A DNA stretch of 64,000 bases from Owenia fusiformis (lineage: Eukaryota; Annelida; Polychaeta; Sabellida; Oweniidae): NCBI GenBank assembly GCA_903813345.2, contig CAIIXF020000008.1:5465341-5529340 (forward strand), written 5' to 3'. Below, one piece after another: positions 52,201-61,715 of this stretch (position 1 is the stretch's first letter; the number at the start of each line of letters is the position of its first letter). Under the pieces are notes generated by a model. It was not told the DNA's origin, searched no databases, and worked only from the letters and a program-made list of their open reading frames with translations. Both the position numbers and the translations under genes were made by a program.

Positions 52201-55200
52201 TCATGAAATAAAACAACAGCGTGGCAAATATATTATCTTTCATAAGGCCATTGTGTTACATCCTTCCCGTCCTATAATTTTATTTTTTTGAAAAAATCAA
52301 TGGCCATTTTTTTTTTACAAAAAGAGCCAATTCTCTTGAAAATGAAAATGAGCCCTAATTTTGATAATGTGACCCAAAAGGCCAACTTAACAACATTGGG
52401 GCCAAAAATCTGTATAGAGCCACACTTTCAAAATTGGGACTTTTATTCATTTATTTTCAAAAAGTTTTCCTGCACTGACAGTAAGGTGTAAACTGGAGAA
52501 ATTATTCAAATTTTAACTTTTATGAATTTGCCATACTATTTGATAAATCAATTCATAAATTTTTAACAATTAACATTTACAACTAAAGCAATGCTTCTGA
52601 ACCACTATATACCAGGGAATACTTACAAACTTTGTATGAGCTCCAACATTAAATGCCTGCAAAATCATACCCTTTTGTGAAATATTTTGATATATTTACT
52701 GTTTTGCTGCATTTCTGACACTCTTTTAAAGGGAACGCGAAGTTTTGTCCCTTAAACTTGATAATAAGTTAGAATAAAGATATATCTTTCAATCCAACTT
52801 AGTTTTATTGTTCTATCATTATCCTTTTAATTGTTATTGAGCCCCGGGTTTTGCATATGAACTGGACCACGGAGCTGCCATTTCAACCGTAAAGTGGTTC
52901 TTTACGACATTGTTATGACGTCATTGATGCCAGATTGATGCCTTGGCATTCCAAAAGTTTTGTGGCGCCATTTTTGAATCAAAAAATGAATGCCGAGTTA
53001 TTGCCATTCCAAAACCAAAGAAATCATTTCAAAGTAACTAAAAGAATACGTATATACCACCCATAATAAAGAACGATTTCAATAGAATATTAACGCCGGC
53101 ATTTTCGGAATTGCTTTTTACCTATCTAGACATGGAATGCGGGTTAGATTTATTCTTTATTTACACTTGAAACAATCTGGGATTCGTTTTTATTAGGTCT
53201 AGCGCTAAATGCGAACAGAGAATGCTAATTCTATCAGGCGAAGGCAAACTATTTGAATAAAACATAATAAAATTAATTCAACCAACCCATCTTGAATTTC
53301 CAAGAATGCAATGGTTTAAATTTGCTAGTCTCATTACAAAAGTACGTGTTCGTACTTTAATATTCATTGCATTTATGTTTATCTTTAACACAGGTATTCA
53401 AAGAAATTAAAATTTTAAAATTAAATTTTAAAACCGTATTCAATTACTATCATTGATTCTTAGCCTCACGTCACATTTTTACGGGTACCGTACGGTCTAT
53501 CATTTCTGTGGTAAGCAGGATTTCTACGGTTGCTTAAGTATTTCTGCAGTCAGATAATTTAGCAGTCACATTTGCTAAGATAGCCGTACGGCGTATCTTG
53601 ATTATGAGGAAAAACTACGATACCCGTACAGCTGATAAATGATGACGCACGATCAGCGTAGGGCGGCCCTACGACGTGCATAGTTTTTCTTGAAGGCATC
53701 CACAAGGGGTTCTATGGTTCGGAAAGGTCAATTGTAACCTATGAAATCCAAGCGCAGCCGCAAGTCGACCGTGAACCCGACGTACGGCCGTCGTGAGACC
53801 TACGGTTTGGCTGCTGCTTGCTGATATCTATAGTGACCACAGGAAAGAAAAAGTTATAACTCCGACTCTACGCCTGATAAAAACTGGATATGTCGTGTAC
53901 GTAGACCGCAAGGTGACCTTAAGTCGACTGTAGTTTTCCTATGTTTGCAGCAGAATTTACTGACTTCAGGGAAATACGATCGACGTGTGGTCGCATTGAA
54001 CAAATGTGACTGAAGCTTTTAAAGTTCCACTTATTTTCCGATATAGAAAAACAAAAGGTTGTATGCCATTAAATGGAAAATCATTATTTCGAAAATACTG
54101 TAGAACTGTACTTACCACGGATGTTATATAATTAAATTCGAGCTCGAAATCAGGAATTGTTTTTAGCAAAATATAAATATATAATAAAATAAATATTAAA
54201 CTATTGGCGTACTATCAATACGGCAATTGCCTTATCGTCGTTGAAATGAAATATCATACTACAATCGACCCCATCGTCTCCCCGCATCACTGAATGTTAT
54301 GCGCCTTCTCTTGTCATGATCCAAGGTGAAATACCATTGGATTTTGAAAAGCTTTTTTTGTCATATCGAATGTCGCTACGGTGATATGATGATTGAAATT
54401 GGTCGTTTAACAACTGAGAAAAATTAAACATTACGTATTATTCTTTGAAAATATGACCGTGGCATGTCCTTGTAAAGCTATTGCCAATCTTAGTATTTAG
54501 GAGATTGACATTTACATACGTATCATTTAGACGACATCGATTTTTCGTTTTTTTGTTTGCGTTTTTCATCATAATTTAAATGGCTAAACACTTTAGGGAG
54601 TTACTGTTTCATTGGATTACTACTTTTTGTTTTATTTCTTTCATTCTCCAATATGCACCTATTCATATTTGAATAGAATACTACAGATTGAAAAAATCTA
54701 TCACTTATGATTAGGTAAGAAAGCAATTGCGGCAGTATGCCTATTTGCCGACGTAAACCTTAAGGTTAATAATGATGTGCCGTAAATGCTCATCAGCGCA
54801 TTAATGAACATTAGCATAGATTTTGATATTTTAAATGGTATGTCGTGTATTTACATAAATATGGTAAATGCAACTATTTGTTGGATGCGTTCAGCCGATG
54901 ATATAACTTACTTATTTTCACCACAAATACGCCAACACATTAGCCACATTAATCTTAGTTAAAATAAATCCCCATTGATGCACAGTAATGCATTTATATA
55001 ATTATGTGTAAATGCCATTTTGTATATTTTAATGCATTTACCTCATTTATTGGTTAAATATACAAGAAAGCATTTACAGGATTTGAACAGATTTATCCTT
55101 TTTGACCCAATGTTATCATTATATAAAATAATTCTAGTGGATATTTTTCAAGTGGAATATAATGCGATGACTTCCGAGTCGCGCAGCCGATATCTCATAA

Positions 55201-58200
55201 GTTTAGTGATTTTTCTACCTAGCCTATACTATATCACATTGGAGAAAATAAATACAAACATTTGAAAAAATACATTGCAACAATTCAATTTCTATGAAGA
55301 ATATATTGAAACAACTTTTCCAAATATATGATATGATATGGACATGAACATGCGGCAACAATGTTAAGCGGACAGAAATAGTTATAAAATATCAGTGAAA
55401 TGTGTTCTATTTCTGCGATCCGAGTATGACGTGATTATATAGCGACATTTTCCAGGCATCAATTTTAAGGCATCAATGACGTCATTGATACATAACAATG
55501 GCGGCATCCGCAGCGATCCAGATATGGGTACTTTGAACTTGAATTATATGTTAGTTCAAACACGATATGTCCCATGAGTGAGCTGAAGTGATAGATGATG
55601 GTTATAAGTAGCCAGCGTGTAAATTAGAACATGAAACTTCGCATTCCCTTTAAGTGGTTCAATCTCTATGATATTAAAATATACAAATATCAAACAACTC
55701 CTCAAATATCAGTTTGAAAGTATAATTTCCAGATTGCGATTTTTGTCAAAAAATGGGAAATACCTTCAGGGGCCGATCTGAAAACAAACAAGGGCAGGCC
55801 CACATTTAAGTATAAAACCAAAAATTAGGCCCAAATTTTGAAATTTCATTTTCTTGATAATTTGGCCTGTTATAAAAAATAAGGCCAAAAGGCTGGCTTG
55901 GTAAACCCAAAAAGGCCCACTAAAATTATTTTGCGCCTAAATTTTTTTCTGCCCCCCCTCACCAGACCCGCCAATGATTCTCGGGCCAGAGAAGTCAAAA
56001 ATTAGAGTAAGCTGGCATTGAGAATTATGATGGAGGCTATAGAAACTATACATGCGCTTAATGTGTCCTTCTGGGGCATTGGCAGACCATTCAAAGTTGC
56101 CTATTTCATGCCATATAACCTTTATGGGCATTTAATAAGAATGCACCAAGCATTGGTGTGAGATGATGAATTTTAATTGTTCAAGTCAGAATGCATGAAT
56201 GCTCATTTGGATAATCTTTATGCTCGAGTTGCTCTTTGAAGTGGTAATAAATAATCTCACTCAGTTTATGGGTCAGTTACACTATTAAACAGTTATTGAA
56301 ATTCATTGTTTGCTGAATTTGCGTGCAGATTTTACAACACTCCGAACTCATCAATAAAGTGTTCATAATAAATAAAAGAGGGCAGCATTGACTGGAGTAG
56401 AATTATAGTTTTTTGTGCTACAGTCAAACAGTTCCATCATGATTTGAGTTTCAGTACAGAGTTAAGATAAAATCCCTTAAAAGAGATAATACGGATCTAA
56501 AACCCATAATTTGCCAGAGTAATGACTCTTGTTGTTATTCCAAATAAACAAATGACAAATGGAAATATACTTCCCATTTGAAAATGATAAATGAACAGCC
56601 TACTGTACCTCAAGTGCTAAATTTTGATGAAACATAAAGTGAAACAGTCATGTTCTAGCCATAATTTTTCTAAAAAGAAAGATGACATTCCTAGCATGGT
56701 AAATATAAATGCACGTTAATTCATTCCCATAATTTCATCCCACCCTATTACAGATATGGTAACAACCTATTAAATTGCCATGGTTACTTATAATATTGCC
56801 ATGATAACGTACCTCTTCTTCTTCATTGGTACTTTCCAATTTTATCTGCTCTAGTTCACGCTGCCTTTTAGATATTTCTGCCAAGATCTTTTCTTCTTGT
56901 TCTTTTAACTTCCTTGCTAGCTCTTCTTGTTCTTTCCTAGCTTTTTCTTGGCGCTTCTTCTTGGCCAACTCCTCTCTAGTTTGTCTGTCTAGCTCTTCCT
57001 GTTGCTCCTGGAGGCGTTTCAATCTCTCTGCTTGTTCCTTGTTCCTGAGGGCCACACTGCTGGTCCCTTCACTGCGTCCACTCAGTTCTGCACTAGCTGC
57101 GTCATCAATACGTCCACTGGCCACTTCCAGCACTTCATCTCCTTCAGCATCATCACCCTGAAATGGTTCAATAGGATTATCATTATATGTAATAAGTACA
57201 CTACTAGCGTAGCTATATATCTCATTAGACAACCAACACAGTACTCTTTACTCTAACACTTCCCTTATGAGATGATTTCATGTTCCATTTCTTACAAATC
57301 AGGGAAGTTAGATCAACGAGAACAGTTGACAAAGTGAAATTGTCAAATGAGCTTCAGCCATAATGAACTGTCTGTAATGAACCAATAACAATGAAAAACA
57401 AGGCATTACATGAAGTGTATTTGTCTTTAATTTGGCAACCATTTTAAATTGGCAAATTTCGACGAATTAAGAAAATCGCCAAATTAAATAGTCTCCAAAA
57501 TCACCAGGTATTTGACATATTTTTCTTTCAGTACATTTCCAATTGTAAGAAAGGTATTACAAGATTTATATAAATTTATATAAACAGCAAGAAACATTGA
57601 AGAACTGACAATGAATTTTGTTAGACATGAGGATGTTGGGGACATGTGAAAAACCACCAAATCAAATAGATGCCAATTGGCCCGAAATAACAAAATTGCC
57701 AAATTAAGTAGCGGCAAATTCAAGACAAATACAGTATATGCAAAATGTCACCACCTGCCATTTCTTACAGACACCAAACTCCAAACGCTCAACTCTGAAC
57801 ACCAACTGTCACAAAAAAGTTTGAGATCATATAAACAATATATTTCATATACAGGGGTCTCACTATAATTTCTCACATCAGGCTAAATAAATGAAAACAA
57901 CAGTCAAAATTAATGGAAATCATAAGAATGATGAAAAGTAAATGAAAAGTCCCTCAAAACAACAGGCAATTTTGTGAAAACAATTGGTGAAAATTGCCTG
58001 TTGCCTGCTGTTAATGAAACCCCTGGTATAAACAAGCCATTTTTTATATTCCTGTGGAGACCTCTGGTGATTAATGATGATTGTACTTAATAAACAGCAA
58101 ATACTTGCAACTGCACTGGGACCACTCTCATAATTACTCTTGGGTCAGTTTCATGAGAAAGTTGGTAAATTAAATGCATCATGAATAATTCAAACAATAG

Positions 58201-60177
58201 AATTTATTGGTGTTTCCCAGCATATCAATTCTCATTAGAAACTTGTCAATTTTCCCCAAACTTAGAGGAATCAGATTTCCTTCTTTGGGAGGTAAGCCTG
58301 CATGTTCGGAATTTTGCTGCATTCCTCAATTGAGTCACATGTAATTTTTCAAATAGGAATCACTCCTTCCTCACATTGTCTACATCTTTCAGTTTTGCAC
58401 AAAGAGTGCACTAATGAACCCAGATGTAGACAATGTGGAGGAGTGATTGACAATTCGAACATGACTGTATTCACGCCTTCTGTAAACTGTGAACAAAGTC
58501 AATATTTCTCCAGGGGTATATTCGCGAACAATACCCCTGGTAATATGAGTAATGTGTGACGCCATAACAGCGGCCCGTAGTAATGGCGGACCATAAATGA
58601 ATATTCGAAACATTTTGGTGAGTTTTCATGTTCGAATCGTAATATAGACCTCAGAGCAGGTGTCGAATACACCCCTTAGGGTTAGGCACAAAAGCTTTCG
58701 AACGCCTCACTCCCTTTGGTCATTCGGGTTACCGAAAATGTTTGTGCCTAGCCCTGCGGGGTGTATTCAACAATATTACCCCTGTTCTTCGGTTTATATT
58801 TCTTAATAAAACTTTCTCCGTCTTTCTTTCTATCTATCTTGTACATTGATAATTCATATTATATAAACAGGCAGTTTTCTTCCTGCTTTAATTTTAATCA
58901 TGATATGCATCTATGAAGCTATCAGATAAAAATACTGCACAATTCCCAAAATATATCTTTGTATTAATAGGAATACTTATACAAGTGAAATCTTTGTTTA
59001 GTATCAGCGATTTCAAAATTTTCCAAATTTTCTGAAAATTGGCCGATTTTTAATTTGGTGTCAAATTAAAATTGTAGTCAAATTAAGTGTATTTATAGTA
59101 CTGTATGTGTTGAAATAATGCATGTAGAACAATGTAATACCTAATATTGCTCTGGTAAGTCATATAATAAAGATCACTCTCATCAAAAGCATCACTACCT
59201 GATTCTCTCAAATAGCTACCTGAAAAATTCACTAAGTAGTGAAACAAATACCTGATAAAAAATGTTAAGCGCGAGATATTTCTGATAAGATTGTAAAGAG
59301 TTGGCTGGAACTAAAATAGATTTTGGAGTAAAATAATACCTGTGTGAAATCTAATGTAAATGGAGGTCTCTCTTTCATTTTGCTCTCTTTATGCTTTTTG
59401 AGACGTTCAGCCTTTTCCTGGTCCTGTTCTTGTTGCCATTTTTGGTAGTCAGTTAGTGTCCCTGTGTCATCGTCACTTGAATCAGGAAATACTTCTTCGC
59501 ATTTAACTCTTGATTTCACTTTAGATTTTGGCTCATGACTAGATAATGCACTATCACTATGGTATGAGTCTTTTCCTATTTTAATCAAAGCTTTTTTGTG
59601 ATTCCGATCTAGAGATTCAGTCCTCTGTTTTCTAGCTAATTTTGGTTTACCTACAAATGGTGATTTTGAAACAGAGTCTGTGCTCCCTGCATCACTGCTG
59701 GCACTGTTGTGTCGGTCTAATGGGGCAAGGGGGTTGGAACGATCCCGACCTGCACTGTCTCTTTTAACCATGCCTTGACTATGGGCAGATCCTGGAGATA
59801 TTGGTGGCTTGTTCCTTATTAGATTATGTGCTTGTTTTACACTTTTATAATGCTGTTGTCTACTCTGGTTATTCGTTTGATTTGGAGAGTTTTCAATCTC
59901 GCGTCTCTGGTTAAAAAATTCTCTTATAGAACCTTTTTTATTCCTGCTATCTGGGCTGCTTCTCACTTTTGTGATTGCACGATTTTGTTGATCATCATAT
60001 CGCTCAGCAATTTTCTGTTGACGATTGCGAGCATCTTGCTCTTTTCTTCGTGCAACATCATCAGCCATTTTCTTCTGATATTCACTCTTCATGGCAAGTA
60101 GCCTTGAAGGCTGGCCAGGAGAACGTCCTTGACCAGCAATAGGTATAAGGGACTGGCTCATCTTATTGGCTGTGCGC
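36963..60177 (-). CDS. ZC2HC1C: ZC2HC1-family C2HC zinc-finger coiled-coil protein, whole gene (5 coding exons)
   Basis: Spliced minus-strand gene; exons are 60177-59340, 57157-56813, 45713-45495, 45319-44843 and 37220-36963. All four introns are GT-AG and phase 0, so the coding lengths 822+345+219+477+258 join into one 706-residue frame ending in TAA. Residues 1-274 are basic and Ser/Gln-rich, about 310-470 form a charged coiled coil, and two C2HC fingers follow (C563, C566, H578, C582; C671, C674, H686, C690), both C-x2-C-x11-H-x3-C. The paired fingers, with KVFDGKKMRLEG after the first and NNWKQKHEEF before the second, are the hallmark of the ZC2HC1/FAM164 family. C-terminal fingers behind a coiled coil resemble ZC2HC1C more than 1A or 1B. 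At 706 residues it is longer than I recall for the vertebrate protein. The molecular function of the family is poorly known; zinc binding is inferred from the motifs. A non-coding 5' exon probably lies further upstream. Confidence 0.88.
38611..38750 (+). repeat. 69-bp tandem duplication
   Basis: Two units beginning gaaggtcgggta (38611 and 38680), both continuing to gttatcatttcatattttaa. Lies in the last intron of the ZC2HC1-like gene. Confidence 0.75.
38826..38916 (+). repeat. Dispersed repeat family C (copy 2)
   Basis: Shares gccaaatgccatccgctg, ccacaaaaaagctggaga and ccataacaatatgtcacca with the copy at 31681. In the last intron of the ZC2HC1-like gene. Confidence 0.55.
40360..40435 (+). 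repeat. 20-bp tandem repeat (gatgatcatcactgaca)
   Basis: Four units of agatgatcatcactgac, the last diverged (tgtatgatcattattgat). Lies in the last intron of the ZC2HC1-like gene. Confidence 0.8.
42605..42745 (+). repeat. Dispersed repeat family D (copy 4)
   Basis: Shares aaatgtaaaatacagtggga, taacactctaaattatacag, aatgcaagagagtta and cttcattcagaattacagag with the copies at 17.9 and 31.6 kb. Confidence 0.5.
42815..42870. repeat. Poly-C / poly-G inverted tract
   Basis: A run of C (about 42819-42828) and a run of about a dozen G (about 42856-42867) face each other across about 27 bases, with gagcccc..t/a..ggggag context, so the strand can fold back. The G run may also form a quadruplex. Similar C/G tracts elsewhere: 909-923, 5441-5453, 6258-6265, 7082-7098. 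Confidence 0.7.
43211..43319. mobile_element. Near-palindromic foldback MITE, 109 bp
   Basis: The two halves are inverted copies for about 45 bases: AGCTAAGTTCACAGCAATGG and AGCTAAGTTCACACCAACGG read inward from each end, both continuing into cgctttgat/cactttgat and ctttaaag. It would fold into one long hairpin. It lies in the last intron of the ZC2HC1-like gene. Confidence 0.68.
43440..43770 (+). repeat. 160-bp diverged tandem duplication
   Basis: Units start at about 43449 and 43609 with taaaacctaattttct / taaaacctagttttct and share acaattatttaca(t/c)atgtgcat and gtttcaatctaatct. Divergence is clearly higher than in the duplications at 3.3 and 18.1 kb, so it is older. Confidence 0.8.
44225..44330 (+). 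repeat. Dispersed repeat family C (copy 3)
   Basis: Shares actgccatttgttacagatg, aatgccaaatgctgaccacc and atgcacaaaaaaata with the other family-C copies. Confidence 0.55.
44843..45319 (-). CDS. ZC2HC1C: ZC2HC1-like gene, fourth coding exon with first C2HC finger (residues 463-621)
   Basis: Acceptor ctttatcccag|GAACAACAG at 45319 and donor CCGAAG|GTAAGT after 44843; 477 bases, phase 0, only 175 bases from the preceding exon. The first ~100 residues are a Pro/Arg/Lys/Thr-rich linker (for example SPRYEDSPRRSSRTKTPKD). The first zinc finger follows: CPNCGRNFMDERLAKHVKVC, with ligands C563, C566, H578 and C582. After it comes the conserved basic segment KRKVFDGKKMRLEGTEANQ, which in this family links the two fingers. 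All four zinc ligands are present, so the finger should be functional. Confidence 0.9.
45495..45713 (-). CDS. ZC2HC1C: ZC2HC1-like gene, third coding exon (residues 390-462)
   Basis: Acceptor atttctttcag|GCCAAGAGAG at 45713 and donor GAACAG|GTATGT after 45495; 219 bases, phase 0. It encodes an uninterrupted Glu/Arg/Lys helix (AKREAERRRREAASRDHERQ, then EEEARKAQEEEEAR, ending KRRKLHRRKEQ) extending the coiled coil of the preceding exon. There is no methionine-initiated minus-strand frame here; the exon was found by reading between splice sites. The overlapping plus-strand frame (45608-45877), which looks like a Leu-rich membrane protein, is an antisense shadow of the GAA/GAG repeats. Confidence 0.85.
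46071..46246 (+). repeat. Diverged tandem duplication of about 90 bp
   Basis: Two units share tatgatttcccaggratg and atatcatatcatatatcat + tttcatta. Lies between coding exons 2 and 3 of the ZC2HC1-like gene. Confidence 0.75.
46603..47186 (-). mobile_element. Non-autonomous Tc1/mariner-type element with transposase C-terminal remnant
   Basis: 584-bp element flanked by TA on both sides (46601-46602, 47187-47188). The inverted ends match closely: CAGGGTGGTCAAAAAAATGG against CAGGGTGGTCAAAAAAACGG, and similarity continues for about 75 bases. Inside, on the minus strand (46938-46744), lies the end of a transposase: QNRVYENNLRTTADLKKEI followed by a helical IIHVIQAIPAEK segment, the familiar C-terminal tail of IS630/Tc1/mariner enzymes. 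Upstream of it the frame is broken and the DDE catalytic core is missing, so the copy cannot move by itself. It lies in the 11-kb intron between coding exons 2 and 3 of the ZC2HC1-like gene. Confidence 0.85.
48594..48930 (+). repeat. 35-bp minisatellite (gtcctgcaattactacaccc), 9-10 copies
   Basis: Unit gtcctgcaattactacaccc + cccaccaagtgattt. The central copies are nearly identical; the first and last ones are degenerate. Confidence 0.92.
50852..50990 (+). repeat. 22-bp tandem repeat (ggtaccaaacttattgattt)
   Basis: Six units of tagtaccaaacttactgatt type, differing by g/a at the start of gtacc. Several carry a KpnI-like ggtacc. Confidence 0.88.
51281..51842. repeat. 15/30-bp minisatellite, about 560 bp
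   Basis: Alternating aggaccatgtacta and aggaccatacaata blocks in a higher-order arrangement; larger blocks (about 180 bp, with cccatgtaatctgacc) also recur. The minus-strand frames reading YGPSTWSYYMVL are created by the 15-base period and are not genes. Confidence 0.93.
52730..55649. mobile_element. 2.9-kb TTAA-flanked inverted-repeat element
   Basis: Inverted ends AGGGAACGCGAAGTTTTG and, read inward from the right, AGGGAATGCGAAGTTTCA, each bordered by TTAA (52726-52729 and 55650-55653). About 190 bases in from the left and 165 from the right, both arms carry the same subterminal motif atgacgtcattgatgcc followed by a second attgatgcc, so the arms match over more than 200 bp in a degenerate way. 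TTAA duplication is the piggyBac signature, but these termini do not look like classical piggyBac ends. No frame over about 80 codons is inside, so the copy is non-autonomous. The part at 53480-53940 is unusually CpG-rich. It lies in the intron between coding exons 2 and 3 of the ZC2HC1-like gene. Confidence 0.65.
56813..57157 (-). CDS. ZC2HC1C: ZC2HC1-like gene, second coding exon (residues 275-389)
   Basis: Acceptor accatttcag|GGTGATGATG at 57157 and donor GAAGAG|GTACGT after 56813; 345 bases, phase 0 at both ends. It starts with an acidic, Ala/Ser-rich linker (GDDAEGDEVLEVASG), then turns into a continuous charged helix with many EEL, KKK and EQEE steps (KEQAERLKRLQEQQEELDRQ onward), typical of a coiled coil. 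It ends in a run of glutamates that continues smoothly into the next exon. The plus-strand frames over this exon are shadows. Confidence 0.85.
57736..57845 (+). repeat. Dispersed repeat family C (copy 4)
   Basis: Shares atgcaaaatgtcaccacctg, ccatttcttacagacacc and gtcacaaaaaagtttgaga with the other copies. In the first coding intron of the ZC2HC1-like gene. Confidence 0.55.
58300..58465. mobile_element. Foldback element with 27-bp arms
   Basis: Arms at 58358-58387 and 58422-58448 (aatcactcctt..cacattgtctacatct against its complement) with a 34-base loop. Weaker outer arms lie at 58301-58315 (catgttcggaatt) and 58450-58464. The open frames across it are palindrome shadows. Confidence 0.5.
58511..58784. 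mobile_element. Foldback MITE with nested inverted repeats
   Basis: Outer ends CAGGGGTATATTCG and CAGGGGTAATATTG (read from the right). Inside, 58663-58692 and 58740-58769 pair as inverted arms (tcgaatacacccc..ggcacaaa against its complement). The first 29 bases are themselves a palindrome around ttcgcgaa. No clear target duplication; lies in the first coding intron of the ZC2HC1-like gene. Confidence 0.55.
59340..60177 (-). CDS. ZC2HC1C: ZC2HC1-like gene, first coding exon (residues 1-274)
   Basis: The acceptor (ttatgattttag) lies just above 60177; the exon starts with 16 bases of 5'UTR and the ATG is at 60161-60159, giving MSQSLIPIAGQGRSPGQPSR. The frame stays open upstream of this ATG into intron sequence, but the acceptor and the protein-like composition both favour 60161 as the start. 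The donor CAG|GTATTA follows 59340 in phase 0. The product is hydrophilic: a Lys/Arg/Gln-rich helix (about residues 24-60, KSEYQKKMADDVARRKEQD), then a long Ser/Asn/Pro-rich stretch likely to be disordered, an acidic DSSDDDTGT segment, and a charged helix (QEQDQEKAERLKKHKESK). No signal peptide or membrane segment. A plus-strand open frame at 59826-60101 is a shadow. Confidence 0.85.
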
Positions 60178-61170
60178 CTAAAATCATAAAGATATAAACA
60201 TGTAATGTTTACAAAATAAGAGTAAAGGAAAAAATGATTTTGTTGCATGCATCTTAGTCAAAGTTTAACCGTACAAAAAATGACAAGTTTGAAGTTGCAT
60301 TCATATCAATCATTCACTAGGTGCATTCATGCGCCGTGGATCCACGTCTATCATTCACTTGATTTCAATGATTCCAGATTCAGATAAGAACTCAGAAAAT
60401 AGACCTCGATGTTGTCTTATTACCTCAGTCCTTTTCCAGTGGGTTATCTTCAACTATCACTGTAATCCGAGACAAACCATCTTTAATAAAATAACATCTA
60501 TGGTGATTTATCGATAGAAATCATGTACAAATTTTAGAATTTTAAAATATTTCAAAAACATTTTTAGATTTGGCAGTCGCCGCATAAGAAAATAATCACA
60601 CGCAAAAGCTTATCATATATGTTTTGAACAGCGATCAACTGTACTTAAATCTATATTGGGAAGATGTTTATATTGTAATTGATGAATTTAATTACACCAA
60701 AGAAAATTTTATTGTGCGAATAAAATAATATTTTGATTACAAATGAAGCGGAGTAATATATCGTTATAGCGATGTAAACAGTCTCGCAATGTCCCGCGTC
60801 AAAAAGCGAGATTTCAAAGAAAGATTGCGGACGCAGCAATTTTCGGTCAATTCAGTTGTTATATGGATCATTTACACGGTAAACAAGGTTTTTACTTATC
60901 GTGAATATCTTTAATTACCCCTTTTATGAAGCAAGTTGGTATATGTTGAAATGATCAAGCGTAAAGGCTGATTTAAGGAAACTTAATCTATTATCGCCCG
61001 GAAAATAACATTTTGGCATTCTCAAAATTCATTTCGTTCGTTGCGTAGGGGAAGTGGTCCTAATTATCGCACGGTCCTAATTATCGCACGATTGTCCTAA
61101 ATAGCTAAAATATGCACCCACCATCTTTTAAACCAGTGTTACGAAAAACAGTTCAACACCATTACTCCCA
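60178..61170 (-). promoter_or_regulatory. Upstream flank of the ZC2HC1-like gene: likely 5' intron and promoter region
   Basis: The first coding exon begins with an acceptor, so at least one non-coding exon must lie upstream on the minus strand. The segment around 60760-60860 and 61030-61090 is richer in CpG than the surroundings (gtcccgcgtc, attgcggacgcag, ttcgttcgttgcgta) and is the best candidate for the promoter and 5' exon. A palindrome, cgtggatccacg, lies near 60337-60348. No TATA box or start site can be fixed by eye. Confidence 0.3.
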
Positions 61171-61199
61171 ATCTTCATGATTTATTCATGGGGGGGGTG

Positions 61200-61345
61200 T
61201 ATAGGGGGTCTTGGAAGTCCATATACAATATTTTTCAGCCCTCTTATACCATATACAATATTTTTTCACCATATACAATATTTTTTGCCTCTCTTATACC
61301 ATATACGATATTTTAGGTGAAATACAATATACGATAATTTTGAAA
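61200..61345 (+). repeat. Tandem repeat of accatatacaatatttttt
   Basis: Four units, the first two separated by cagccctcttat, the last ones reading atacgatatttt. Immediately upstream of the presumed promoter flank of the ZC2HC1-like gene. Confidence 0.7.
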
Positions 61346-61677
61346 CTGCTGTTGATTAATGTTTGGATATTTATAAGGAAATGATATTAGGAGGGAATCC
61401 ATGTACTACCAAATATATTATTATGAGGCAAATAGACTGCACAGTGCACATAATTAGACCACAATAATTCCATTTTATACATTATCAACAATATTCATTT
61501 TGGACACAACCCCATGGTCAAAAATTCTGTAACTCCATATTATTGTCAAGTAGACAAATTGTACAACTTAATGTACTTCTTTCTTATGACTTATGTCAAT
61601 TGCATCCTTCATAGTGAGTCAGGGAAATGATTCTTCTTTCCTTGGGAACACAATTGATTCAAAAATGAGAATGTGGA

Positions 61678-61715
61678 ACCATGGGCTTTCAATTAGAAAG
61701 TTGAAAGCCCATGGT
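61678..61715. repeat. Perfect 15-bp hairpin
   Basis: accatgggctttcaa, an 8-base loop (ttagaaag), then the exact complement. The same catgggctttcaa string also occurs near 34667-34679, and in reverse near 46538-46551. Confidence 0.8.

Larger units (their letters stand above)
45714..56812 (-). other. Intron 2 of the ZC2HC1-like gene (11.1 kb)
   Basis: GT-AG intron splitting the coiled coil. Holds the mariner-type element, three minisatellites and the 2.9-kb TTAA element. Two GC-poor stretches rich in ggcc/aaaggcc words (52280-52450 and 55765-55960) look like decayed copies of one repeat. No nested gene seen. Confidence 0.8.
57158..59339 (-). other. Intron 1 after the first coding exon (2.2 kb)
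   Basis: GT-AG intron with a family-C copy (57736) and two foldback elements (58300-58784). A small hairpin, caacaggcaatttt and its complement, lies at about 57959-58004. Confidence 0.8.

Noticed and set aside
56826-57161. Ser/Leu/Cys-rich plus-strand protein of 111 codons
   Set aside because: Antisense shadow of the second coding exon of the ZC2HC1-like gene.
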